Source: Mytilus edulis
Taxonomy: Eukaryota; Mollusca; Bivalvia; Mytilida; Mytilidae
Assembly (NCBI RefSeq): GCF_963676685.1
Contig: NC_092356.1
Coordinates: 50,183,601 to 50,247,600, forward strand
Length of the DNA stretch: 64,000 bases
Direction: 5' to 3'
Of this stretch, positions 25,501 through 34,400 are shown piece after piece. The notes below the pieces were generated by a model, which was not told the origin of the DNA, did no database searches, and worked only from the letters and a program-made list of their open reading frames with translations. Both the position numbers and the translations under genes were made by a program. How positions within the stretch are numbered: the stretch's first letter is position 1; each line of letters starts with the position of its first letter.

Positions 25501-28500
25501 TTAAATCGGATTGGGCAAGTTGTTGCCATTCTGACGTATAATTTCTTAAGTGACTCTGAGTACTGAAAATAAAGAGAATATAATATTATAACCATACACT
25601 AGGAAGTACATTTCACTGTAGTATTATTAAAATATTATCTTAACGAAGTTATTAATGTTAAAAGATGCTGTTCAAAATACTGTTAGGTATTTTTCTTACA
25701 AAAACATTGATATGAAGATTTATATGAAATATATTACTATTGAATTTGAATTAATTGAATGAAACTGATTTATAAAAAGTCTTTTAAGATTGAGGAAAAT
25801 ACTTACTGTCCATGTGGTAGACTTGGTCTCTTTTGATGGCTGAGAAAATGAAATGGTGAACCCATAATCGCCGGGATAGTCTGTGCTGTAAAATAAAACT
25901 TATATTGTAAATCATGACTTTTCATTAATCGAGAAAACACAAAAAATTACTGAATGGGAATGTTGCCATAAGAAATGAGGCAAAAGTTAGAAGATATTAC
26001 TTTAGGAATTATTTTCAACAAGTGATCAAAGTACTGTGACAGACCCATCTTATTTTCTCTTTTAAATATAAATGGTTACTTCAGATAAGTTTCAATTCTC
26101 TATTTCTGGATAGTTTACTTTTGGATTAATAGATTGTGTAACAACATAGATAATTGATTTTCAAATATTATGATAGTGTAATGACCTATAAAATTGGTAA
26201 AAGAATATTCTCGGTATTGTTTACTTTCATTTGATCTGTAGGAAGGGCTTTTGTTATGTTCACAAAAAAATGACTGTCCATTGTATGAACTTCCAAATCC
26301 TAAATATAACAATTCTATTGAATAGTTTGGCAAACAACCATAAAAATTCAATACTTTAAATATTTATATTATCAATGAGGTACTTTGAGGGAAATTTATT
26401 TAAAATTTCTCTAGGGCTTTTCTTTAAATATATGAATTCATTTAGTTATCGTAATTGGTGATCGAACAAAGTTAATTTCTTGTTCTTGAACAAATGAGGA
26501 TCATTTTCTTGGAAAATATTATTAATTTTCAAAGTCCCCTTTACTGACCCTTTCAATATCTTTGTCACAAACCACTGATCACCTGTATTTACCTATATAA
26601 GATTTAAAGTGTTTCAGGTTAAAGCTTGTTTCTACGGCTTATTCTTCTACACCAATAAATATAAATACAAACACATGAATGCCTATTTTATTTTGTTGGT
26701 TTCGCATCAATGCGCCCAGATGAATAACGGTTTTGTGTACTAGAATATCATACACAAAACTAGCATTAAAGAATTTCAATATTTTAATTTGTCGACTAAA
26801 TGACTTACTTTGATGGCACAGAGGGGATAGGTGACTGCATACTAGTATGAGGCGAATAAGGTGGGGGTGATGTGATTGTCTGAAAGAAAGAAAAATATAC
26901 ATTATATACTATATTCTATAAAGGAAATAGTGAAGATACAACAGCTGTCAAAGTCAAACTAGTGATATTTTTTTTAACTTTTTTTGCTTCCTGTTTTCTT
27001 AATAGTTTTATCATACTATAATGATCTTAAGACATTTTTTGTTTGATTTCTCTTTTCTGATATCTTAGGTTTAGTTCATTTGATAATCTTATTCACTATA
27101 CTTTCACCAAGAGAGTAGGTATTCAGATATACCTAAAGGTATGAGAATACTTACATCATTGTAAGGACTTGATGCAGAGCTACCGATGATATTGGTCTGA
27201 CTGTCAGGGCTCATAGAGCTAGCTGTAGTCGTTTGACCTATGATAGGATTCAACTGAAAAGAAAAAAAAAACCATCATGAATAATATTTTTATTGTAAAT
27301 ACATATTGTTTCGTTACGCAGAAACTATTTTTAGTGCTTTACCTCAAATGGACATTCTGTATCATAGAACATGACTATGTATGAAGGGTGGACCTAGCCT
27401 ATCGTGATTCACATTCATTAATTAAGCACAAGATTAATTCTGAAGATTGGTCATAAAGTTGGTTTAATCGATTCTCACATGGTCTGATATTCATCATGTA
27501 AGTGTAAATCTATTAATCACACTTCATGCTAATTTATTAACAGTTTCATCAACCTGATCAGCCAAAAGCATTTCTGATCTATAAATAATTGACCATTTTC
27601 TTCTTTCCATTTAGGAAATTCACTTAATATGCAAATGATAAATTGATTGTATTGATTTATCTATTATTAGATGTGTTGCTGATACTGAAGCTGACATTAG
27701 TTTCCCTGAATTATTTATGTTGACCAATCATTTAATAGCACACCTGGACAGAGATGCATAAAATTTCAATATTTTATCGTTTAATGATTAGGTGATAATG
27801 AGAAATCTTTTTACCTTTGTACCTATCTTATAGATCAGGGTATATTATAGAGTGTCCGAGATCTAGGTTATTTTTAGGAATGATGTTACCAAGAAAATTT
27901 TAACAGGGAATTTATTCTTTAATTACTTCAATTGAAACAGTGAACTTTAAAATTAAATATAAATTCATGATCATTAAAAAAAAATACAAAATTTCCCTAT
28001 AAATTAATTAGTATTAAAAATAAGTTATATTACTGAGATATTTGATGTGATCAGCAAACTAGCTGACCTACCCAGAGAGCCATGTGTTTTCATGAAAAGT
28101 TCCATTTAAAATATAAGAAATGTTCGTTTACAAGAAGGACAATTCACTTATTACTCTACAGTGAATAGTATTTTTTTTTAAACATGAATATTACATTGAA
28201 AAATTTTAAATTATAAAAAACAAACTTTAAGGCTAAGACGCAATTTACTATTGAAATTAAACATGTACAGAAGATCTCTTACCCTATAGGTTGTAAATCC
28301 TGTTCTCTCAAATTTGATCATATTTGGACGGAATAGAATAATAAATATATCACAGACGTTAAAATAAAAACCACACAAAAGTTTGTGTCACTACTGATTC
28401 ATTTCTCTGATATAAACTGACTTATACTTTAGTAAATGAAGTAAATATAGACAAGTCAAGTCTTGTTTTTCACAATTGTCATTAGCAACTTGTTCGAACC

Positions 28501-29931
28501 TGTCATACACGTTAATCAGTTGTTATATATATGTGAATACATTAAAGGTTTACCTGAGCTCACCTGTAAAAATTTATTCAGGTGAAGAAAAAAAATCATT
28601 ATTATAATTTACAAATTAATATTAATAAGGGTAAACGAGAAAACCAATAATCTATAAATGTTGAAGAGGCATTTTCAATACATTGATAAAACCAATGGCT
28701 TGACATTGTCATGGTTACCAGGTAAAAATACTTGTGGCTATTTATAGCAAAACAGCATGGCAATGTTGACAACTTTATTTACAATATATGAAGATTGATT
28801 TTTATATTTTTATCCTACCTTTTAAATCATCTTATCCAAATTTTTAATATAAAAGGCTGATTTTATTTAACAATTTAAATTTTAGCTTTTATCAATATTC
28901 TGTTAAATGGGACAGTGAGATATTCTGACAATGATAAACTCTTCATCAAATGCAAACAAATTTAATAAGTGAGTAACACAACTACATAACTGTAAACAAA
29001 CAGTTACACAGTTCTGTTGTGTATATCTTCATACAAGCTGAGAATGTCATTTTTTAAATCAAACAATGGAAAACTTTATGATGTTTGTACAATGCTAATC
29101 ACTGTTGTTTTTAAATCTGTCATTTTTTTATTATGAGACATCAAATGACATGTTAAAAATAAACTTTTGCTTTTAACCAATTTAGTTATTAAGTGTGACA
29201 TCTCATGTGCATGTAATCTTTTAACAATTGTGAAATTAATTTTCTTTTGTAAAAAAGATCCTAATGCAAAATTGACAACATGGGTAATAGATCTCTATCA
29301 CAACAGACAAATGATTTACAAAAATTTATAATTCTTTTTTTATTCTTTTATCAAAATTATGCCATTAGTAGTTAAAAGAAAGGACCTAATATTTAAATTA
29401 TTGAGATTCAACTTCAAGTAGAATTTTTTTTTAGAAAAAGAATAAATAAAATAAAAATAAAAAAATCTTACCAAGTCTGAAATGGAATCATTGGATGTAA
29501 TCCTGTATTTCTCAACAGATATACTGGTTTCATCCTCAGCTTCACTGAATGCATAGTCGATTGATTCTTTAGATGTGATGTTTGTGTATCCCCTTTAAAA
29601 ATAAAAATATCAATTAATAATAATTTTCAAACATATTTTTTTACAATTATTATTTATTTTCTTTGCACATCATTTTTACTTTGATTTATCAAAAAAATAA
29701 ATCCGAAATTACATTTGATTTTTAACATTACTGATTCTGCTATCATTGACATAAGATTTTTTTATGCAATTTAACTGAGGAACATGTACTTACCCTTCTT
29801 GTGTGACCTCTCCCAGAGTATTCCATAAATATTCAAATGTTTCCTGGCTCATTGGTGGGCCTGATGGTGTGCATGTAGTTGAAACTGAAGCTTGTGACAT
29901 TATGGGGTGATGATGAGTGAACTTTCCAAAT
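16237..29931 (-). CDS. p63/p73: p53/p63/p73-family transcription factor, SAM-containing (p63/p73-like) form, 12 coding exons
   Basis: Tetrameric nuclear transcription factor of the p53 family, controlling damage response, germ-cell quality and differentiation in animals. Coding exons (descending) are 29931-29794, 29592-29472, 27253-27155, 26879-26809, 25885-25807, 25562-25376, 24611-24395, 24159-24044, 23707-23497, 18163-17954, 17191-17098 and 16521-16237. All have AG/GT borders and matching phases. Starting at ATG 29900 the product is 598 residues: transactivation box F22-x-x-L25-W26-x-x-L29, PPPY 114-117, DNA-binding domain about 132-320, tetramerisation about 357-396, SAM about 470-526. 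Zinc ligands C210, H213, C272 and C276 and the equivalents of human R175, R248, R273 and R280 (R209, R282, R306, R313) are all present. Invertebrates usually have one such gene making p53-like and p63/p73-like products; the alternative exon at 22488-22677 fits that. The SAM domain places this form with p63/p73. Exon borders are read by eye. Confidence 0.95.
17098..17191 (-). CDS. p63/p73: p63/p73 exon 13: first half of the SAM domain
   Basis: 94 bases, [20 protein letters not shown] then [11 protein letters not shown], with acceptor tatttgaacag and donor GAG|gttagt. The pattern matches helices 1-3 of the p63/p73 SAM domain (vertebrate: [20 protein letters not shown]). A second, unspliceable copy of the first 25 or so bases lies about 56 bases upstream in the intron (17222-17247). 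Confidence 0.93.
17168..17247 (-). repeat. Tandem duplication of the SAM exon's 5' edge
   Basis: gataaaccaagggtagtcaa occurs at 17168 (inside exon 13) and again near 17224, a 56-bp period. The intronic copy has aat where the real acceptor has cag, so it cannot be spliced as an exon start. Confidence 0.85.
17954..18163 (-). CDS. p63/p73: p63/p73 exon 12: Ser/Thr-rich linker with sumoylation-type motif
   Basis: 210 bases (acceptor tttcttttgcag, donor AA|gtatgt), giving [11 protein letters not shown]...HSIS. It contains IKEE (K460 of the TA form), a psi-K-x-E sumoylation consensus; vertebrate p63 also carries IKEE near its C terminus. It is a flexible linker between the tetramerisation and SAM domains. 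The gtatgt donor is chosen over a gtaaaa two codons later because only it keeps the SAM domain in frame ([12 protein letters not shown]). Confidence 0.85.
19465..19880 (-). repeat. Degenerate 50-bp minisatellite, about eight copies
   Basis: Units of the type cagtgaaagctgtcagttgt...gattccctctgaaatgtggt recur at about 19468, 19509, 19559 and 19610 and more weakly to 19880. It lies in the intron between p63/p73 exons 11 and 12. Strand is arbitrary. Confidence 0.8.
21457..22487 (-). other. Probable 3' untranslated region of the p53-like isoform
   Basis: About 1 kb of AT-rich sequence without a continued reading frame follows the stop at 22488. AATAAA-type signals occur on the minus strand, for example at 21457-21462. 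The true end of the transcript cannot be fixed by eye. Confidence 0.4.
22488..22677 (-). CDS. p63/p73: p63/p73 alternative terminal exon: p53-like C terminus without SAM
   Basis: The acceptor acttttttcag opens an in-frame extension of 62 codons ([17 protein letters not shown]...YYMAEV) ending at TGA 22490-22488. TA protein using it is 465 residues, delta-N 402. The segment begins with a basic patch (TPKKAK), continues with an acidic/aromatic stretch, and has no SAM domain. This is the architecture expected of the p53-like isoform described for bivalves. No internal donor in the coding part is needed, because exon 10 can join exon 12 directly in the same phase. A 13-bp inverted repeat brackets the stop codon. 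Confidence 0.82.
23497..23707 (-). CDS. p63/p73: p63/p73 exon 10: nuclear localisation signal and tetramerisation domain; branch point of the two C termini
   Basis: 211 bases. [10 protein letters not shown] is a basic import signal. [20 protein letters not shown] and the following [10 protein letters not shown]...DVYKQKQ form the beta-strand plus helices of the oligomerisation domain, very close to vertebrate p63 ([20 protein letters not shown]). The exon ends with two bases (CA). The next codon becomes Gln whether it is joined to exon 11 (G) or exon 12 (A), so both alternative 3' ends are in frame. Confidence 0.93.
24044..24159 (-). CDS. p63/p73: p63/p73 exon 9: end of DNA-binding domain
   Basis: 116 bases. 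[20 protein letters not shown] is the diagnostic p53-family helix and strand, with R306 and R313 matching the DNA-contact residues R273 and R280 of human p53. It continues [18 protein letters not shown], a basic linker likely to contribute to nuclear import. Acceptor tatttttcag, donor AAAG|gtaaac. Confidence 0.95.
24395..24611 (-). CDS. p63/p73: p63/p73 exon 8: DNA-binding domain, second zinc pair and minor-groove arginine
   Basis: 217 bases. It reads [12 protein letters not shown], then [20 protein letters not shown], then [24 protein letters not shown]. The two Cys of MCLGSC are the remaining zinc ligands (C272, C276), and the first Arg of NRRP (R282) corresponds to the DNA-contacting R248 of human p53. 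Nothing essential is missing. Acceptor ttcttttag, donor GA|gtaagt. Confidence 0.95.
25376..25562 (-). CDS. p63/p73: p63/p73 exon 7: DNA-binding domain, first zinc ligands
   Basis: 187 bases (62 codons plus one base), [10 protein letters not shown]...HNE. It carries ACPI-type strand TTCPIRF, the [13 protein letters not shown] strand and the L2 loop RCPNH. The Cys and His there (C210, H213 of the TA form) are the first two zinc ligands, and the preceding Arg equals human p53 R175. The split codon joins exon 8 as Asn. Confidence 0.95.
25807..25885 (-). CDS. p63/p73: p63/p73 exon 6: start of the DNA-binding domain
   Basis: 79 bases: one base completing Asn, then 26 codons ([17 protein letters not shown]...TTWT), with acceptor tattttacag and donor ACA|gtaagt. 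NTDYPG followed by a beta-strand ending KSTTWT matches the beginning of the p53-family DNA-binding domain (vertebrate p63: TKSATWTYS). Confidence 0.92.
26809..26879 (-). CDS. p63/p73: p63/p73 exon 5: proline-rich segment with PPPY motif
   Basis: 71 bases: 23 codons plus two bases ([20 protein letters not shown]...). It contains PPPY (residues 114-117 of the TA form), the core ligand of WW domains. p73 uses a PPxY motif to bind YAP and ITCH, but there it lies C-terminal to the DNA-binding domain, so a shared function is inference. The exon ends VPSN, joining TDYPG of exon 6, a junction nearly identical to vertebrate p63 (IPSNTDYPG). Confidence 0.88.
27155..27253 (-). CDS. p63/p73: p63/p73 exon 4: Ser/Thr-rich linker, first exon common to TA and delta-N forms
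   Basis: 33 codons ([10 protein letters not shown]...SPYND) between acceptor ctttttttttcag-type sequence and donor GAT|gtaagt, phase 0 at both ends. It is low-complexity and rich in Ser, Thr and Asn. It corresponds to the linker in vertebrate p63 that ends in a similar SPYN motif before the DNA-binding domain. Confidence 0.85.
28283..28321 (-). CDS. p63/p73: p63/p73 alternative first coding exon, delta-N form
   Basis: An ATG at 28321 opens 13 codons ([13 protein letters not shown]), followed directly by AGG|gtaagag, a strong donor. The exon ends in phase 0, exactly as exon 3 does, so it joins exon 4 (LNPIIGQ...) in frame and gives a delta-N protein of 535 residues (SAM form) or 402 (p53-like form). 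It sits in the 2.2-kb intron between exons 3 and 4, where vertebrate p63 and p73 also place their internal delta-N promoter. No conserved peptide is expected for so short an exon; support is position, phase, start and donor. The promoter itself is not evident beyond AT-rich sequence. Confidence 0.72.
29472..29592 (-). CDS. p63/p73: p63/p73 exon 3: acidic/serine-rich N-terminal segment
   Basis: 121 bases: one base completing a glycine codon, then 40 codons ([10 protein letters not shown]...SISDL). It is rich in Asp, Glu and Ser, including an SEAEDE stretch, as is usual for the region after the transactivation box. Acceptor tttttaaag, donor TTG|gtaaga, ending in phase 0. It belongs to the TA forms only; the delta-N exon at 28283-28321 lies downstream of it and replaces exons 2-3. 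Confidence 0.85.
29794..29931 (-). CDS. p63/p73: p63/p73 exon 2: transactivation domain and TA start codon
   Basis: The acceptor ttatttgcag precedes the exon and GG|gtaagt follows it. The ATG at 29900 ([10 protein letters not shown]...) is the natural start when the exon is joined to the untranslated exon ending at 30905, because that junction puts a TAG in frame just upstream. The reading frame is also open from the acceptor to the ATG ([10 protein letters not shown]), so a longer protein is possible if a coding exon is spliced in front (see 52791-52936). The peptide TFEYLWNTL has the F-x-x-L-W-x-x-L spacing of the p53 segment that binds MDM2 and coactivators. Ends with two bases of a codon. 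Confidence 0.9.
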
Positions 29932-30904
29932 CTGCAAATAAATAAAACATAATAATAAAACATCATTCTAAATCAACTGTTGACTTTCTAAGAGTAAGAG
30001 GTCTCAAACTTAAATATGCGAATTGTCAAATATAAAATTCACCCTTATTGTAATCTTCATTTGCTGTGTTTACCCTCAACTATTCAATTCATTATCATTA
30101 TGGATCATCTCAGGTAAAACTTTCAAAAAATATTTTTGAATGACTACACACACTAATAGTAAATGGCTGATAGTATGAAAGACCAATGGTACTGTTCTGT
30201 ATAACCACCCATGTGTGACAACAAAGTCATACAGGTACCGTTAGAATGTCTATATACATCTTTTACTGGATGACTCCTTCGATAATTTAAGCTTCATATA
30301 ATTTCTCCAATCACTTATACATTTAAAATTGACAAATATATAAAACAACAAACTTAAGTTTACAGAAATTCAAGTAAAATAAATCCCAAAATTATTAAAA
30401 AGTCCTACACAAAAAATATACAATATCCACTTAATGTCGCTGGTTTTCATACACGTAATGTCAACTTTGGCAACAACTTAATAATTTACATATTTAGGAA
30501 ACACATTTATTAGACTTACACATTCCTAAATCTCAAATCATAAATGTTAAATTTTGATGACAGGCATTTTTGTGAACTATAAAAAATACAATTTGATAAA
30601 AACTACTTGAATAAATAGTGGCATTTTTTCAACTTGACATTTTTATAATTTAACAATTTTTACTGTATCGACAACAATTCTTTACTTACGATTATGAACA
30701 TGAAAAGATAATGATAAAACACTCAAACCATACTAGATATAAACAAACACTTCGAATGAAGGAAGCCTCCATATAACCACGTGGTATGTAAATAAAATAA
30801 TGGCCGGGTTGCAACCGCGGGAAAACACGTCACAACATATTGCACACTTCAATACACAAAATAAAATCCATTGATTAAACTATCCAAGGTAGGATCTATC
30901 TTAC

Positions 30905-30970
30905 CTTTTCTAATTAATGTGGTGAGATGAGAATGACAAATGATACTTTTTCTCGGTGACCGTTCATTTT
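30905..30970 (-). other. p63/p73: Probable untranslated first exon of the TA p63/p73 transcript
   Basis: On the minus strand AATTAGAAAAG|gtaagatag is a near-consensus donor at 30905. Spliced to exon 2 (29931) it puts TAG in frame 13 codons before ATG 29900, so it would be a 5' leader exon. Its start is unknown, somewhere below the CCAAT pair at 30999-31012. Confidence 0.5.
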
Positions 30971-31350
30971 TTATTCACCTGAAGGGATTAACGGGTTAAT
31001 TGGTTGACCAATCAAAATTCAGCCGGTGCGATGAAAAAGATTACCTAAGATTACCGTCTTGTGAGTAGAAGTTCCTTGTAAAAACAAATTGATGACCTAT
31101 TGTGTTCGCTCCACGTGGGTTATGGAAGTGTGAAAACAATAACATTGAGAATTCGATTGTTTGAAGACGCTATTCAGCACAGGAAAACTTTTTTGCATGT
31201 GTGCATTGATGCTGTTTTTGTCGGATGAATATTTTTGGCGGTGTATTCAAAATGGCGGAAATCACATGTTGACACTTGTTTGTGTATTCAATTAACTTCA
31301 ACATCTTTAAATCTTCAATGACATTTAATAAAAAATAAACTTTTTCAAAT
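30971..31350. promoter_or_regulatory. Probable bidirectional promoter of p63/p73 (minus) and WRAP73 (plus)
   Basis: The interval between the likely first p63/p73 donor and the WRAP73 ATG contains facing CCAAT boxes (ATTGG 30999-31003, CCAAT 31008-31012), which NF-Y binds and which are common in divergent promoters. It also has an E-box CACGTG at 31112-31117 (another at 30778-30783) and AAAATGGCGG near 31250-31258, a YY1-like motif close to the WRAP73 start. CpG is locally more frequent than in the surrounding introns. No clear TATA box. Transcription starts are inferred, not seen. Confidence 0.55.
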
Positions 31351-31419
31351 ATGAACTTTTCTGAACTGTTCCGTCAAACAAGTCAGCTCTGCAAATTCTC
31401 TCCTGATGGAAAATATTTG
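31351..31419 (+). CDS. WRAP73: WRAP73 exon 1
   Basis: 23 codons, [20 protein letters not shown] then KYL, phase 0, donor TTG|gtaaga. Start chosen because MNFSE and [10 protein letters not shown] match the vertebrate protein from its first residue. Confidence 0.95.
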
Positions 31420-34400
31420 GTAAGATTCACATCTGTCTATGAAAAAGCTTGTTTACAAATGAATGTGTCAGAATCTAGGACGTTAAATCAAATGATGGAG
31501 TTTATATATTTTTAATAAGTTACCTTCCTTATTATATCAACACTTAATATTTAAGTAAGAAATCAGCTTTTTTAGTTAAACTTTTTGCAATATTTTGTAT
31601 GTTTCGTAAAATATTCTAAATGGACAGGGCTATTTTCAATCATTTAAAAGTTGTTTTTTTATGTGTTTTTTTTTAACAATGACAATAAGTTTAGTTTGAG
31701 TAAAAAAAAAATGATTTTACAACTGCAGTTATGTGGATTAACTGAATCACATATTTACAAAATATAATACATACATATTCCTATTTTTGAATGAGTATAT
31801 AAGGAAATGACAATGGGATACTTTACAACACTATTTTTATTCCAAATCTAAGGGTTTATCAATGTTTGTCAATGCCGGAGACAACTTTTCAATAGACAAT
31901 ACATTGATGCATAAACTGAGAATACCAAAATTATTGTGATTATTGTTTGTCTTTTTTTTTCAAAAATATTTCATATTTTTTAATTCCCCTTTCAGTTGTG
32001 TATTCCAATATACTTCAAAGAAAGAATATAGTTTGCATCCTGCAAAGCTCAGAACTATAACTCACTTCATCAAGCTAATTAAATTGTGTCTTTTATTTTC
32101 CAATCATTGTAATTAGTTTGTTTTGCTTTTAAGTAATTGGCTTGTGTTCTAATTAATGTAGTAGGCTTGTGTGATCTTTGCAATAAATAAAATAAAGATT
32201 TTCTAAGCCAATAAAAAAGCAGTAGAAATTATAGTGAAGATTGTATTCACTTTCATATTGTACATAATTTTGTAGTTTAAGATTTTTTTAAAACTTTATT
32301 TTTGATAAAACTTTCATACACAACTAGCATAATTATGAAAACAATGTGTGTACTGTTTATATAAAGATTTAATATAATAAAGGGTTACAAATGTCAGTCA
32401 TTTATTAAAAAAAAATTAATGCAAGAAAAACAAAGTAATTTTATTTGGATTAGTCTTAAGAAAACACAAATTAATACATAATTATGGTTTTAAAGAAATT
32501 AAACAAAAAGGTCTTAAAATTTCATATTGTTGACACATATTATTTTAAATGTCTACACAACTGGATAACAAATATTTTGTCTGACACTGTTTTTGTTAAA
32601 TAAAATAATAATTGTGGCATTATTATTTCTAAATTATTAATTATGATGCTGCTTGTTGCTTTGTTAACTGGGTGCAATTTAGGCATTAAAATTTGATGTT
32701 TAAAAAATATGTCAGCTAGGGTGTCAGACAAAAAACATTTGGCATATTTTCCTTTAACATTGTTAAATGCAGAGTTGTTGGAATTTAGGTGATAACACAT
32801 GTGTGATTTATGAATATTATAAATTTACTTTTGAATAAATACAACAGAAGGAAAAGATGTGTCTATCCATGACACAAAATCAGTACATGCACAGCAAAAA
32901 CATAGCAATGTAATACCACTTTTATTGCTGATCTTCATCACAAAGTCACAGTCAGGCCTTCAACTCTAAGCCAAAAACATAGCAATGGAATATTCTTTAT
33001 TTAAAGAGGGTTACACAGTTAGCACTTTTATTGCTGATCTTCATCGCAAAGTCACAGTGAGGCCTTCAACTTTAAGCCAAAAAAACTTGCCTCACTGCAA
33101 GCTTCGGTTCCTCTCTTAGAATCTGAAATCTAATATTGTGTTGTTCTTCTGCACATTGTAAAATTTGAACCCAACTTGCATAAGTAAAACCTGTAATGCA
33201 CAGAACTGTTATGAACATATGACATGGATGTAAACATACTGCCTTCAACAATGATCATAACATATATTAATCTATAGAAAGATCCAACATGAAAAAAAGC
33301 CAAACAAATTAAAACAAGAAACCCAATCTGAATGGCTTATGTCATTCTTAAATAATAATGGTTGCCTTGTTTTTCAGGCTGCAGTTGTAGAATTTCGTCT
33401 GATTGTCAGAGATGTAGATACATTCCAAATACAGAATCTATACAGTTGCCTTGATACCATACAATGCATAGAGGTTTGTTAAGAAACAGGGCAGGATTGC
33501 AGCATACTAAACATAGACTTTTAAAAATAGATCAAGAAAACCCAAGAAAATATAAATAAACCCTGTACTATATGTTTCTATAGCAGATACTTCTTCAAGT
33601 TTAGCTGTCAGACTTTTAAAAGGAGATGAATCGCATAAGCATTATGAATTCAAGATTTTGTTTAATATTTCTAAGCAATAAAAACGGGGCCAAAAAGGTT
33701 GATGTGAACTTTGCTATTATGGTTTTAAAGTTTTAAGATGACATTGAAAATCTTATCCACAAATTTTAGGATTTTTATCTTACTGAATCCTGCATTTAAT
33801 TCTAGCAAGTTCCCTAAAAAGAGCATTTTAAAGAGCTAGTACTAGTTTGTTGCAATGCTGAGCCAAGGTTAGAAGTATAGGATAGATTATATGTTACCCT
33901 TATATAAACAACTATTTCATGAAGTTAATACTTGCAAATGAAGGGGAAATAATCTAAACATTGCCATAGTCAAGAATGAATTTAAAAAAATTAATATAAG
34001 GGATTATGCATATGAAGATATTAAATAAAATTTTGGTATAGAAAGAATAAATATATTTTCTATTTTCAGTGGTCCTCAGATTCCCAGTTTGTTCTGTGTG
34101 GTTTATACAAGAGAGGTGTAGTTCAGGTTAGTGTTGGACATCATCAATTGATCGCAGCCTATCTCATTGTTTGTAAATTTGTTCTGTAAATTCAGAAATT
34201 AATGCATGTATTTATTATTGGAAATCACTGGTTATGGAAAAAATTCCTATGTAAAACCATTCAAACGGGGAAAACCAACTTTCTAATCTGTATAAAAAAA
34301 ACGAGAAACGAGAAACACTTATGAACGACATCAACAAATGACAACTGCTGAACATCAGATTAATACCTAGAAACTAATTTGAAAAGGATACAATATACAA

